Shown here in pieces: positions 29,823 to 39,000 of a stretch of DNA of 64,000 nt. Each line of letters begins with the position of its first letter. The stretch's first letter is position 1. The notes below the pieces were generated by a model, which saw nothing but the letters and a program-made list of their open reading frames with translations, was not told the origin of the DNA and did no database searches. The translations under genes were made by a program, and so were the position numbers. This DNA is from Spirochaetaceae bacterium (GTDB lineage Bacteria > Spirochaetota > Spirochaetia > Treponematales > Breznakiellaceae): contig JAITKV010000011.1 of NCBI GenBank assembly GCA_031278215.1, forward strand, positions 58,063 through 122,062, read 5' to 3'.

Positions 29823-31415
29823 ATGGTGGAGCTAAAAAATATCCGGAAGTATTTTTCTGCCAACGGGGTTAAGGCTTTAAACGGCGCGAATTTTAACCTT
29901 GTCCGGGGGGAGATCCATGCGCTGCTGGGAGAAAACGGTGCGGGAAAATCCACCCTGATGCAGATCATGGCGGGCTTTATGCGGCCCGGTACGGAAAGTA
30001 TAATCCGGGACCTGCTGCCGGACAGGGCGGGCTGGACGGACCGGGCGGGGACCATTACCGTGGACGGCAGGGAGCAGCGCTTTTCTTCCCCCGCCCAGGC
30101 AATGGCCGCGGGGATTGGCATGGTTCGCCAGCACCCCCATCAAATTCCGGGATTCCCGGTATGGGCAAACTGCGACATCGGTTCCGCAAAACATCCGGTC
30201 CCCTGGCTGGACCGGAAGCTTCACCGGGCGCGGATTGCCGACATGGACAGGCGCCTTCGCCTTGAGCTTCCCCTGGACAGCCCCACGGAGCTTCTTACCG
30301 TAAGCCAAAGCCAAAAGGCGGCGATCCTGGCCCTGCTTTTGCGGGATGTACGGTACCTGATTTTTGATGAACCCACCGCGGTATTAAGTCCGGTGGAAAC
30401 CGCCGCGCTTTTTACAATTTTTCGCAGATTAAAAAACGAGGGCAAGGGAATTGTGTTTATTTCCCACAAGCTTGAAGAAACCCTTAAACTGGCCGGCCGG
30501 ATAACGGTGCTGCGGGACGGAAAAACCCAGGCTTGTCTTCCGGCGGAGGGGCTTGACGGCAAAACCCTTTGGGAGTTTATGTTTGGCCCCGAATACGCTT
30601 CTTCCCCGCCGGCGGCCCTTCCTGCAGCGCCCGCGCCGGGCCGGAACGCCGCGGCCCCCAGAGGAAGCGCCGGCCGGGATCGGGAAATTCCCGCCCTGAT
30701 CCTCCGGCGGTTTAGCGTTACCGTGGCGGATAAACCCTTGATCCGCAGCGTGGACCTTACCCTGGAACGGGGGAAAATTATGGGGATCACCGGCATACGG
30801 GACAGCGGGCTGGAAACTCTGGAACTGGCGGTGGCGGGCTTTCTTCCCTCGTCGGGGCTGATCCGCCTTAACGGGGTCGATCTTTCCCGGGGAAACGCCC
30901 GGAGCTTCCGAAGGGCCGGCGGCGCGTATCTGGGAACCCGGAACGAGGGAACGAATCTGCCCGTAAGGGATCTGCTTATCGTCCATGCCCACCGGCGCTT
31001 TCAAAACCGGGGTTTTTTGGACTTAAAGGGACTCGACGGGTGGGTTAAATCCATAATGGCCGCCGCGAAGGTTCCGGTCCGGGAAAAGGCCCCCGCCGCG
31101 GCCTTTTCCGGCGGCCAGCTTCAAAGGCTGCTTTTAACCAGGGAAATGGCGGAAAGCTCCTGTCTGCTGGTTCTTTCCGAACCCGGCCGGGGCCTGGACA
31201 GGCGGTACCAGAGGCGGCTTTCGGCGCTGCTGCGGGAAAAGGCCGCGGCGGGGACGGGGGCGCTTATTTTTTCCACCGATGTGGAAGAACTGCTGTTTCT
31301 GGCGGATTCCATCGCGGTGCTGCGGGACGGGACTATTGCCGGGACCCTGGAAGTTTCGGGATCCGGCGCTTCCCTTCAGGAACAAATTCAGGCGGCCATG
31401 GTGGGGCAGCTATGA
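29823..31415 (+). CDS. rfuB: Double ABC-domain ATPase, riboflavin ABC transporter
   Basis: LGENGAGKSTLMQIMAGFMRPG, YLIFDEPTAVLSPVE; second ABC half with FSGGQLQRLLLTREMAESSCLLVLSEPGRGLD. Confidence 0.87.
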   Translation: MVELKNIRKYFSANGVKALNGANFNLVRGEIHALLGENGAGKSTLMQIMAGFMRPGTESIIRDLLPDRAGWTDRAGTITVDGREQRFSSPAQAMAAGIGMVRQHPHQIPGFPVWANCDIGSAKHPVPWLDRKLHRARIADMDRRLRLELPLDSPTELLTVSQSQKAAILALLLRDVRYLIFDEPTAVLSPVETAALFTIFRRLKNEGKGIVFISHKLEETLKLAGRITVLRDGKTQACLPAEGLDGKTLWEFMFGPEYASSPPAALPAAPAPGRNAAAPRGSAGRDREIPALILRRFSVTVADKPLIRSVDLTLERGKIMGITGIRDSGLETLELAVAGFLPSSGLIRLNGVDLSRGNARSFRRAGGAYLGTRNEGTNLPVRDLLIVHAHRRFQNRGFLDLKGLDGWVKSIMAAAKVPVREKAPAAAFSGGQLQRLLLTREMAESSCLLVLSEPGRGLDRRYQRRLSALLREKAAAGTGALIFSTDVEELLFLADSIAVLRDGTIAGTLEVSGSGASLQEQIQAAMVGQL

Positions 31416-32452
31416 AGTCCCGCCGTTCCCTGTACCGGGACTTTGCTTTCGGCGCGTTGATCCCCCTGGGGGCGGCGTTTCTAATTCCCCTGGTATTTAT
31501 TTTTTTTGGTTCCAAGGATCCCTCGAAAACCTTAGCCGGATTTTTTATCGGCCCCTGGTCTAATCCCTGGTTTTTGGGGAATACCCTGGACAGCATGACC
31601 CTGCTCCTTATGGCTTCCCTGGGAGCGGCGGTGGCGTTCCGGGGGGGGTGTTTTAACCTGGGCGGGGAAGGGCAAATCTACCTGGGCGGATGCGCCGCCG
31701 CCGCGGTCCTGCTGAGCCGGGGAAGCCTTTCCGGTCCGGCGCTGCTGTTTACCGCGGCCTTCGCGGCCGCCGGGGCCGGGGGGATCATGGGGGGCCTTTC
31801 CGGGCTGCTGCGGCAAAAGATCGGCGCCAACGAACTTATCACCTCCTTTCTGGCCGGCGCGGCCCTTATGCCCCTGGGGGACTATGTAATTTCCGGCGTT
31901 CTGCGGGATCCCGGGGGAAATCTGCTGTCCACCGGAAAAATTGCCGCCCCCCGGCTTTTGCCGCGGATCTTTCCCCCTTCGGTACTGTCGATCTCCATCA
32001 TTATCGTTCTGGGATCTATGCTGTTGCTGCACCTGCTTATTCACGGAACCGCCCTGGGCTATCGGTTCCGCATTTCCGGCGCCGCCCCGGATTTAGCGCG
32101 GTTCAGCGGCATCAACGCGGAAAAACGCTTTCTTCCCGCGATGGCCGGTTCGGGGATCATGGCGGGGCTGACGGGCTTTTTTGCCGTGGCCGGAACCTAC
32201 GGTATGTGTTACCAGGGTTTTCCCGCGGGCCTGGGCTGGAACGCCATTGCCGTGGCCCTTATTGCCGGCAGCGAACCCCTGTTTATTTTGCCGGTGGCCT
32301 TTATTTTTAACGCGCTTAAAGCGGGGGCCGATACGGCAATGCTCCAGGCGGGTTTTGGCTTTGAAACCGCGGCCTTTATCCAGGCGGCGGTGCTGCTTTT
32401 AGCGGCCCTGCCCTTTAGCAGCCGCTATCTTTCCGGGAAGGGAAATGACTGA
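31412..32452 (+). CDS. rfuC: ABC transporter permease, riboflavin uptake
   Basis: Multi-TM; FRGGCFNLGGEGQIYLGGCAAAAVLL; overlaps rfuB stop. Confidence 0.83.
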   Translation: MKSRRSLYRDFAFGALIPLGAAFLIPLVFIFFGSKDPSKTLAGFFIGPWSNPWFLGNTLDSMTLLLMASLGAAVAFRGGCFNLGGEGQIYLGGCAAAAVLLSRGSLSGPALLFTAAFAAAGAGGIMGGLSGLLRQKIGANELITSFLAGAALMPLGDYVISGVLRDPGGNLLSTGKIAAPRLLPRIFPPSVLSISIIIVLGSMLLLHLLIHGTALGYRFRISGAAPDLARFSGINAEKRFLPAMAGSGIMAGLTGFFAVAGTYGMCYQGFPAGLGWNAIAVALIAGSEPLFILPVAFIFNALKAGADTAMLQAGFGFETAAFIQAAVLLLAALPFSSRYLSGKGND

Positions 32453-33350
32453 TTTTTTAGACCGGCTTTTTAGCTCCGCGGCGCCTTTGATTTTAGCCTC
32501 CCTGGGGGCCCTGTGTACCGAACTTGCGGGGATCCTGGGAATCTTTATAGAAGGGTTTATGAACGCCGGGGCCTTTTTTGCCTGGATCATTGCCGGCTGG
32601 ACAGGGTCCGCGTTATACGGAATTTTTGTAAGCGCCTGCCTCGCGGGGCTTGGGGGCTGGGGTCTGGCCCGGCTGGTTCGAAAAACCCACGCGAACCCCT
32701 TTATAGCGGGGCTGGCGGTTAATGTGGCCGCGGGAGGGATTACCGCTACTTTGTCGGTTCTGCTGTTTGGAACCAAGGGGGTCCTGCGGAACCCCCATAT
32801 TGCTATTCCCGGACGGATAACGATTCCTTTAATTAAAGATATTCCCGGACTGGGAATGATCCTTTCCGGCCATTCCTTTTCGGTTTACCTGTCCTGGGGG
32901 GCCCTTGTGGGGGCGGCGGTTTTTTTGGAAAAAACTTCCCTGGGCATGCGGCTTAAGGCGTCGGGGCTTTCCCCGGAAGCGGCTAAGGAGCGGGGTATAC
33001 GCCCCGGCCTGTACTGGGAAGGGGCCTGGGCGGCGGCGGCTTTTTTAGCCGCGGCCGCGGGCGCCCTGCTGTGTTTCCGGGTAGGGGCGTATACCCCCGG
33101 GGGCGTGGCGGGCCGGGGCTGGATAAGCATAGCCGCCGTGTACCTGGGTTTTCGCACGGTGGGGGGAGTTCTTGCCGCCTCCCTGGGCTTTGCCCTGGCG
33201 GATCGTTTAAGCCAAAGCCTTCAGGGTTTTGGCGGCGTCTCTTCCACCGCCGTGCTGGGGCTTCCCCACGCCCTGGCCCTGGTCCTCTATACCCTGTCCC
33301 AGTGGATTAGAAACAGGCGCGTCCGCCGCCGGCCGCAGAAGAAGCCGTAA
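32445..33350 (+). CDS. rfuD: ABC transporter permease, riboflavin uptake
   Basis: Multi-TM; LCTELAGILGIFIEGFMNAGAFFAW, ANPFIAGLAVNVAAGGITA; overlaps rfuC. Confidence 0.83.
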   Translation: MTDFLDRLFSSAAPLILASLGALCTELAGILGIFIEGFMNAGAFFAWIIAGWTGSALYGIFVSACLAGLGGWGLARLVRKTHANPFIAGLAVNVAAGGITATLSVLLFGTKGVLRNPHIAIPGRITIPLIKDIPGLGMILSGHSFSVYLSWGALVGAAVFLEKTSLGMRLKASGLSPEAAKERGIRPGLYWEGAWAAAAFLAAAAGALLCFRVGAYTPGGVAGRGWISIAAVYLGFRTVGGVLAASLGFALADRLSQSLQGFGGVSSTAVLGLPHALALVLYTLSQWIRNRRVRRRPQKKP

Positions 33351-33432
33351 GGGCCCCGGCCGGAAAGACCCCGGCCGGAAAGACCGGCAGTTTTCGGGGC
33401 CCCGGCCAAACCGGCGGAATTTTCGAAGATTC

Positions 33433-34167
33433 CTACAGCTTGCCCGCCAGTTCTTCTTTTACGAATTTATTTGTAGGATAAACGCTTAGGGCCCTGGCAA
33501 TCCAGATCCGGGCTTCGGCGCTGTTTTTTTCTTGTATATACCCGTATGCCAGGGCGGTATACACGTTAAATAAATCGTCCCGCTGGAGGGTGTAATTTCC
33601 CGACAGGATCTCCTTCATCATGGCGACGCCCTTTTTTATGTCGTTAAACGGCGGCGGGGCATAGATCCACCGGGAGGCCGTAATGTGCCGGGCCGCGGCG
33701 TCCCGGGGGTTTATTTTAAGGGCATTTTCGGCGAATTTTCCTACGTCCAGGCCGTGGGCTATGGCCCAGGCCTTTGATTTGAGCATACAAAGCTGGGAAA
33801 GATTGTTTGACCGCATGGTCCAGCCGTCGGCGCTTTCTTTAAGGGCCAGGGATTGTTCCGCCGCCGCCAGTCCCCGCTGGTAGCATTCGACGGCCGGGGC
33901 GTTCTGTGTAAAATATTGATAGGCCCGGCCCATTAGATATTCGCAGCGGGAAACCGCGTTAAGCTGTTCGCCGCCGGAAAGTTCCGCCGCGGCCATGTTC
34001 CTGGCGTTTGTATACAGGGGATAAATTTGTTCCGGCCGCAATACCTGTTCATAAACCGCATCCCGCAGTTTAAGAAGCCACGGGGGAAGCCGGTCCTGGT
34101 AGCTCTGGGCGCAAAGCCCGGTGCACGCGGCGGCAAAGATCCCTGCAAAAAGCAATGGTTTTTTCAT
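33433..34167 (-). CDS. Exported TPR-like protein
   Basis: Signal peptide MKKPLLFAGIFAAACTGLCAQ; helical repeats CEYLMGRAYQYFTQNAPAVECYQRGLAAAEQ. Confidence 0.6.
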   Translation of the reverse strand: MKKPLLFAGIFAAACTGLCAQSYQDRLPPWLLKLRDAVYEQVLRPEQIYPLYTNARNMAAAELSGGEQLNAVSRCEYLMGRAYQYFTQNAPAVECYQRGLAAAEQSLALKESADGWTMRSNNLSQLCMLKSKAWAIAHGLDVGKFAENALKINPRDAAARHITASRWIYAPPPFNDIKKGVAMMKEILSGNYTLQRDDLFNVYTALAYGYIQEKNSAEARIWIARALSVYPTNKFVKEELAGKL

Positions 34168-34940
34168 TCGTTTATTCCTTTTAGTCTGCTCATTTTTCCC
34201 CGGTAATAGGCCTGGGTGCCCCAGCGGGGATTCTCTCTGCGGCGGCGGTCAATTTCGTCCTGCATCCGCCGCCGCGCCGTCTCGGCAAAGGCCTGGACGG
34301 AGTTTATGTCTAATTCACCGTTTTCCTTGCGGCGGACAAAATCGCCGGGGTAGAGGGGGTCCAGCACCACCAGAGTCTGCCGCGGGTACCTTCGGGCAAA
34401 GGGCGTTTTTGGCTTAAGCCGGCCTTCCGAAAAAACCGTCACCAGGGGGTAAACCGGCAAGTCCAGCCTGGCGGCCACGTAAAAAGCCCCCGCCTTAAAG
34501 GGCTGGATCTGTTGATTGTACAGGTAACAGTCGCCCTCGGGATAAAAATGGATAAAGGGCTTGTAACGGAAGGCCCGGGATGAAATCTTTATTATCTTTT
34601 CCAGCCCCGCCATTCCCGGAGGAAGGGGAAGCCCCCCCAAAAGGCGGGTAAAGGTCCCCAAAAAGGGGGCCTTTACGGTGGCTTCTAAAAGGGTGTGCCA
34701 GATGGTCCGGGGCATCGCCGCGCCGGAAATAAAAACAGGATCCAAAAGTGTGGTATGGTTGGATACCAGCACGGCGTTTCCCTTTAGGGCCCTAAGCTTT
34801 TTTTTGCCTTCGTAGCGGGCCGATCCCAGGATGCGGCAGACCATAAAACCTATATGCCAGACCGTATAAAAAACAACGTACGTGGCGGCCTGAAAAAGAA
34901 AAGAAAAATTGATAAGGCTGTCTCCCTTTTTGTAGGCCAT
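34164..34940 (-). CDS. PlsC-family 1-acyl-glycerol-3-phosphate acyltransferase-like
   Basis: VLVSNHTTLLDPVFISGA, FIHFYPEGDCYLYNQQIQPFKAGAFYVAARLDLPVYPLV. Confidence 0.82.
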   Translation of the reverse strand: MAYKKGDSLINFSFLFQAATYVVFYTVWHIGFMVCRILGSARYEGKKKLRALKGNAVLVSNHTTLLDPVFISGAAMPRTIWHTLLEATVKAPFLGTFTRLLGGLPLPPGMAGLEKIIKISSRAFRYKPFIHFYPEGDCYLYNQQIQPFKAGAFYVAARLDLPVYPLVTVFSEGRLKPKTPFARRYPRQTLVVLDPLYPGDFVRRKENGELDINSVQAFAETARRRMQDEIDRRRRENPRWGTQAYYRGKMSRLKGINE

Positions 34941-34941
34941 T

Positions 34942-36081
34942 CTAGTTTACCACCCGGCCTTTCCAGAAAAAACCCTTATGGGAAACGGTTCGGTAAAAGG
35001 ACCACAGTACCATAAACAGCAGGTTAAAATACATGGCGGGCCACAGAAGGCAGTTATACCAGGGTATGCTGCGGCCTATAAATAACACAAGCCAGGTAAG
35101 GGTGAACAACAGGTGAACCGCTATCAGGTGGGAAAGAAAGGGGGAGTTAAAAAGGATCCCCCATATAAGCAGGGGAAAGGGCAGGGCAAAAAACAGAAAA
35201 ATTAAAAGGGCAATGCCTATAAGGATCGCCGGTTTTTTTCCTAAAAAATCGTAAATATTTTTTCCTATGCCCTCGAGGCCGCTGTAGTAGCCCCTGTACA
35301 TTCTACATTGAACCTGGCCGGTGATGTCCAGAAATTCCGTTTTGTATCCCTGTTGTTTTACATGCCGGGCCATATAAACATCTTCGCTGGTTTTCTTTTT
35401 GAATGCGGTAAATCCTCCTATGTTTGTAAAGACCTCTTTTTTAATAACAATATACTGGCCCACCGCGGCGGAAAAATAGCCTGACTTAACCAGACTGTTA
35501 AGAAAGGTGGGAATGATAAAACCGGTAAGAAAAAACATAACCGGCACCGTTATCCGTTCTCCCAGGCTTTTTAAAATCTGCCCCACATAACCGGAAATAA
35601 AATCGCAGCGGTTTGTCTCGAGGTTTGTGACGGCCCAGGAAACGCTTGTGGGCGCGTGCACGGTATCCGCATCGGTGCACAAAATAATATCCCCCCTGGC
35701 ATAGGCGGAAAGCTGCTGCAGGGCAAAGGGCTTACCGTACCAGTCCGGCGGCAGGGGCTTTCCCCTATACACCCTAAGGCGCTGATTTTTTTTTGCCATC
35801 CTGTTGATTATAGAAAGGGTATTATCGGTGGAATTATCATCGATAACTAATATTTCGTATGTTTCGTAACTTTGGTCGAGCAGCGATGCAAGACAGCGCT
35901 CGATATTTTCTTCTTCGTCCCGGCAGGGAATTAAAACAGAAACCAGGGGGCCGGTTTTTAATCCGGGCGGAACGGTTTTTTTTCGCATTTCCAAAATATT
36001 TACCACGGCCATGATAAAAAAATAAACGGACACGGCAATCATGCCGTAATAATACACTGTGGCAATAAAATAAAGCGCCAT
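34942..36081 (-). CDS. Family 2 glycosyltransferase, membrane-associated
   Basis: VSVLIPCRDEEENIERCLASLLDQSYETYEILVIDDNSTDNT, GDIILCTDADTVHAPTSVSWAV, SEDVYMARHVKQQGYKTEFLD; C-terminal TM segments. Confidence 0.88.
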   Translation of the reverse strand: MALYFIATVYYYGMIAVSVYFFIMAVVNILEMRKKTVPPGLKTGPLVSVLIPCRDEEENIERCLASLLDQSYETYEILVIDDNSTDNTLSIINRMAKKNQRLRVYRGKPLPPDWYGKPFALQQLSAYARGDIILCTDADTVHAPTSVSWAVTNLETNRCDFISGYVGQILKSLGERITVPVMFFLTGFIIPTFLNSLVKSGYFSAAVGQYIVIKKEVFTNIGGFTAFKKKTSEDVYMARHVKQQGYKTEFLDITGQVQCRMYRGYYSGLEGIGKNIYDFLGKKPAILIGIALLIFLFFALPFPLLIWGILFNSPFLSHLIAVHLLFTLTWLVLFIGRSIPWYNCLLWPAMYFNLLFMVLWSFYRTVSHKGFFWKGRVVN

Positions 36082-36168
36082 GATTTTAAATTTATACTAC
36101 TCCATCTTACGGATCAATACTTTAAAAAGTTATGTATATGATATATAATTATTTACCACGAATCACGG

Positions 36169-36201
36169 GTATAGGTATGTATAGGTATTATGTATAGGTA
36201 T
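36169..36201. repeat. Three direct repeats of GTATAGGTAT
   Basis: GTATAGGTAT at 36169-36178, 36179-36188 and 36192-36201 in an AT-rich leader. Confidence 0.7.
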
Positions 36202-36215
36202 ATTATAGAAAAAAC

Positions 36216-37541
36216 ATGAAAAAGGTAAATTTACCCCGGCGCGGCTCCCTGGCGGCGGCTCTGCTGACCTGGATGCTTTTTTCCGTACTTGCAGTGTTTA
36301 TTATATGGGGGTACAGAGATCGGGCCCGGCTAATCCGGAATAATGAGAACGAGCGCATCCTTAACACCCTTTTTGCCGGCCTTAGGGATTATGACGACTT
36401 TGGTTCCGCCATCGAGGCCAACGAAACGCTTAAGGAGCGGATCGCCGGCCTGGCCGTATATTCGAGCAATCTTTCCCCGATTTACCGCTGGGGTAAAGCG
36501 CCGGAACACTTTGATCCGGAGATCCTGGAAGAAAAAGAACACGACCGGTTTAACCGGTATTTTATTCCGGATCGCCGGGGCAGATCGGTTAAATTTGTGA
36601 TCCACAATGAAAGGCAGCCCCGTCCGCCGCGGTCTACGGAGGCCTCCCGTCCGCTGCGGACCGCGGCGGACGGGGGGCAGTCTGCGGAACCATCCCCGCC
36701 GCAGAACCCCCGGTCCCTGTGGTTTAGCTCCCTGGCGGTGGGGAATTATATTTACATTGACATTAACCACACCGCCTACTGGAACACCATTACCTTTACG
36801 GACATCCTGTATCCCCTCTGTGTTACGCTCCTCTTGCTGCTGGTGGCGGGCATACGGTTCCTGTACCTGCGGAACATCGAATACCGTCAGCGCATCGAGG
36901 GCCAGCAGAATCTGGTGGTTCTTGGAACCGCCGCAAGCACCTTGGCCCACGAGATTAAGAACCCCCTTCATTCGATCCGGCTTCAAACGGGAATCCTAAA
37001 AAAAATGAACCCGGCCGCGGGCGCGGAAGAAATAACACGGATCGAAGAAGAGGTGGACCGGCTGGCGGCCCTAAGCTACCGGGTAAACGATTATCTGCGG
37101 GACGCCGCGGGAAGTCCCGAATCGATCCATATTGCCGAAGTAGTTGAAGAAACATCCCGGCGGATCTGCGGAAGATCGATCCTGGAAGGGGAGGGGGGCG
37201 AAGAAGTTCTGGTGCGGATGGATCGGGGCCGGGCCTGTTCGGTTTTCGAGAATATCATCCGCAACGCCCTGGAGGCGGGGGGAGAGGAAAAAGCCATCCG
37301 GGCCCGGATTAAAAAAGAAGGGGGAAACGCCGTGGTTATTGTGGAGGACCGGGGAAAGGGTATACCCCGGGAAGACATGCTGCGGATTACCGATCCCTTT
37401 TATACCAGCAAAAGCACCGGGACCGGCATAGGGCTGACAATCAGCAAACGCTTTGTTGAAGCCGCCGGCGGAACCATGGTCCTGGAAAACCGCAGCGGCG
37501 GCGGCGTTTCCGTAAGGATTACGGTGCCATGCGAATCCTGA
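36216..37541 (+). CDS. Sensor histidine kinase (NtrB-like)
   Basis: TLAHEIKNPLHSIRLQTGIL H-box, NIIRNALEAGG N-box, VEDRGKGIPRED, STGTGIGLTISKRFVEAAGG. Confidence 0.92.
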   Translation: MKKVNLPRRGSLAAALLTWMLFSVLAVFIIWGYRDRARLIRNNENERILNTLFAGLRDYDDFGSAIEANETLKERIAGLAVYSSNLSPIYRWGKAPEHFDPEILEEKEHDRFNRYFIPDRRGRSVKFVIHNERQPRPPRSTEASRPLRTAADGGQSAEPSPPQNPRSLWFSSLAVGNYIYIDINHTAYWNTITFTDILYPLCVTLLLLLVAGIRFLYLRNIEYRQRIEGQQNLVVLGTAASTLAHEIKNPLHSIRLQTGILKKMNPAAGAEEITRIEEEVDRLAALSYRVNDYLRDAAGSPESIHIAEVVEETSRRICGRSILEGEGGEEVLVRMDRGRACSVFENIIRNALEAGGEEKAIRARIKKEGGNAVVIVEDRGKGIPREDMLRITDPFYTSKSTGTGIGLTISKRFVEAAGGTMVLENRSGGGVSVRITVPCES

Positions 37542-38920
37542 TTGTGGATGATGAAAAAAATATTCGGGAATCCCTTAAAAAATACCTTGCCCTGGAACAC
37601 ATCGATTCGGAATCCGCCGCTTCCGCAGAGGAAGCCCTGGCCCTGCTGGAAGAAAAAACCTTCGATGCGGCGGTGCTGGACCTTATGCTGCCGGGCATGA
37701 GCGGCCAGGAACTGCTGTGCCAAATCCAGGACAAGGGCTTTTCTGTTCCGGTGATCATGATCTCCGCCCATGGGCAGATAGCCGACGCGGTAAACGCGCT
37801 TAAGGCCGGGGCCCGGGATTACCTTTCCAAGCCCGTGGATCCCGCGGAACTTTCTATTAAGCTCCGTTCTTTAATCGAAAACCACCGCCGGGAAAACCTT
37901 ATCGAAGCCGAGACCCGCCGCCGGGCCTCGGGCAAGATGGGGCCGGAAAAACCGGCCCTTATCGGGAACAGTCCGGCCATAAAGAGCCTTTCCGCCCAGA
38001 TCGGCAAACTGGCGGCCACGGATGTAAGGGTCCTGATTACCGGCGAAAGCGGCGCCGGCAAGGAAGTGGCGGCCCGGGAAATACACCGCCGGGGCCCCCA
38101 CCGCGAGGAACCCTTTGCCGCGGTAAATATCGGGGGCATCCATGAATCGCTGATGGAAAGCGAACTGTTCGGCCACGAAAAGGGCGCCTTTACCGGCGCG
38201 GCGTCCCGCCGTCCGGGGCTTTTTGAATTGGCCGGCAGGGGCAGTATCTTCCTGGACGAAATAGGAGAAATGCCCATGCCCCTGCAGGTAAAACTGCTTA
38301 GGGTTCTTCAGGACCGGAAGATACGCCGCCTGGGAGGGATAACGGACATACCCGTTAATGCACGGATTATTTCCGCCACCAATAAGGATGTGGAAGCCCT
38401 GGTCCGGGAAGGTAAATTCCGGGAGGATCTGTACTACCGGCTTAACGTGTTCCGCATCCGTCTGCCCCCGCTGCGGGAACGCCGGGGAGACATTCTTCCT
38501 TTGGCGGAATTCCTTTTGGACAAGCTCTGTTCCCGCATGGGCCGCCCCCGCCATGTCCTGGGCGCCGCCGCCCTGGATAAACTTGCGGCCTATGATTTTC
38601 CCGGCAATATCCGGGAACTGGAGAATATTCTGGAACGGGCCCTTATTTTTTGCGAAACCGGGACGATAGAGCCCTACGACATCGACATCCGCAGTTCCCT
38701 CCGCGGCGGCGGCGGCGGCGGCGGCGTCGTCGTCGGCGCCGGCGGCATCAACGCCGCGGACTCCCCCTCCGGAAAGCCGGCTTTATTGGAAGAAATAGAA
38801 AAAAACGCCATCCTGGCGGCGTTGGCCCGCTGCGAGGGCAACCGTACCAGGGCCGCGGAAGAACTGGGGATAACCCGGAAAACCATACTGAATAAACTTA
38901 AGGGTTACGGATATTTTTAA
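37529..38920 (+). CDS. Sigma-54-dependent response regulator, NtrC/AtoC family
   Basis: Receiver domain ILIVDDEKNIRESLKKYL; AAA+ GESGAGKEVAAREIH and ELFGHEKGAFTGAASRRPGLFE (GAFTGA); C-terminal HTH GNRTRAAEELGITRKTILNKLK. Confidence 0.95.
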   Translation: MRILIVDDEKNIRESLKKYLALEHIDSESAASAEEALALLEEKTFDAAVLDLMLPGMSGQELLCQIQDKGFSVPVIMISAHGQIADAVNALKAGARDYLSKPVDPAELSIKLRSLIENHRRENLIEAETRRRASGKMGPEKPALIGNSPAIKSLSAQIGKLAATDVRVLITGESGAGKEVAAREIHRRGPHREEPFAAVNIGGIHESLMESELFGHEKGAFTGAASRRPGLFELAGRGSIFLDEIGEMPMPLQVKLLRVLQDRKIRRLGGITDIPVNARIISATNKDVEALVREGKFREDLYYRLNVFRIRLPPLRERRGDILPLAEFLLDKLCSRMGRPRHVLGAAALDKLAAYDFPGNIRELENILERALIFCETGTIEPYDIDIRSSLRGGGGGGGVVVGAGGINAADSPSGKPALLEEIEKNAILAALARCEGNRTRAAEELGITRKTILNKLKGYGYF

Positions 38921-39000
38921 GGGCCCCTTTCTTTGGGAGCGCGGCGGCACGATTTTTTGCCGCGGCCCCGCTTTGATCCGGAAAATCCGGCGGGGCGGCT

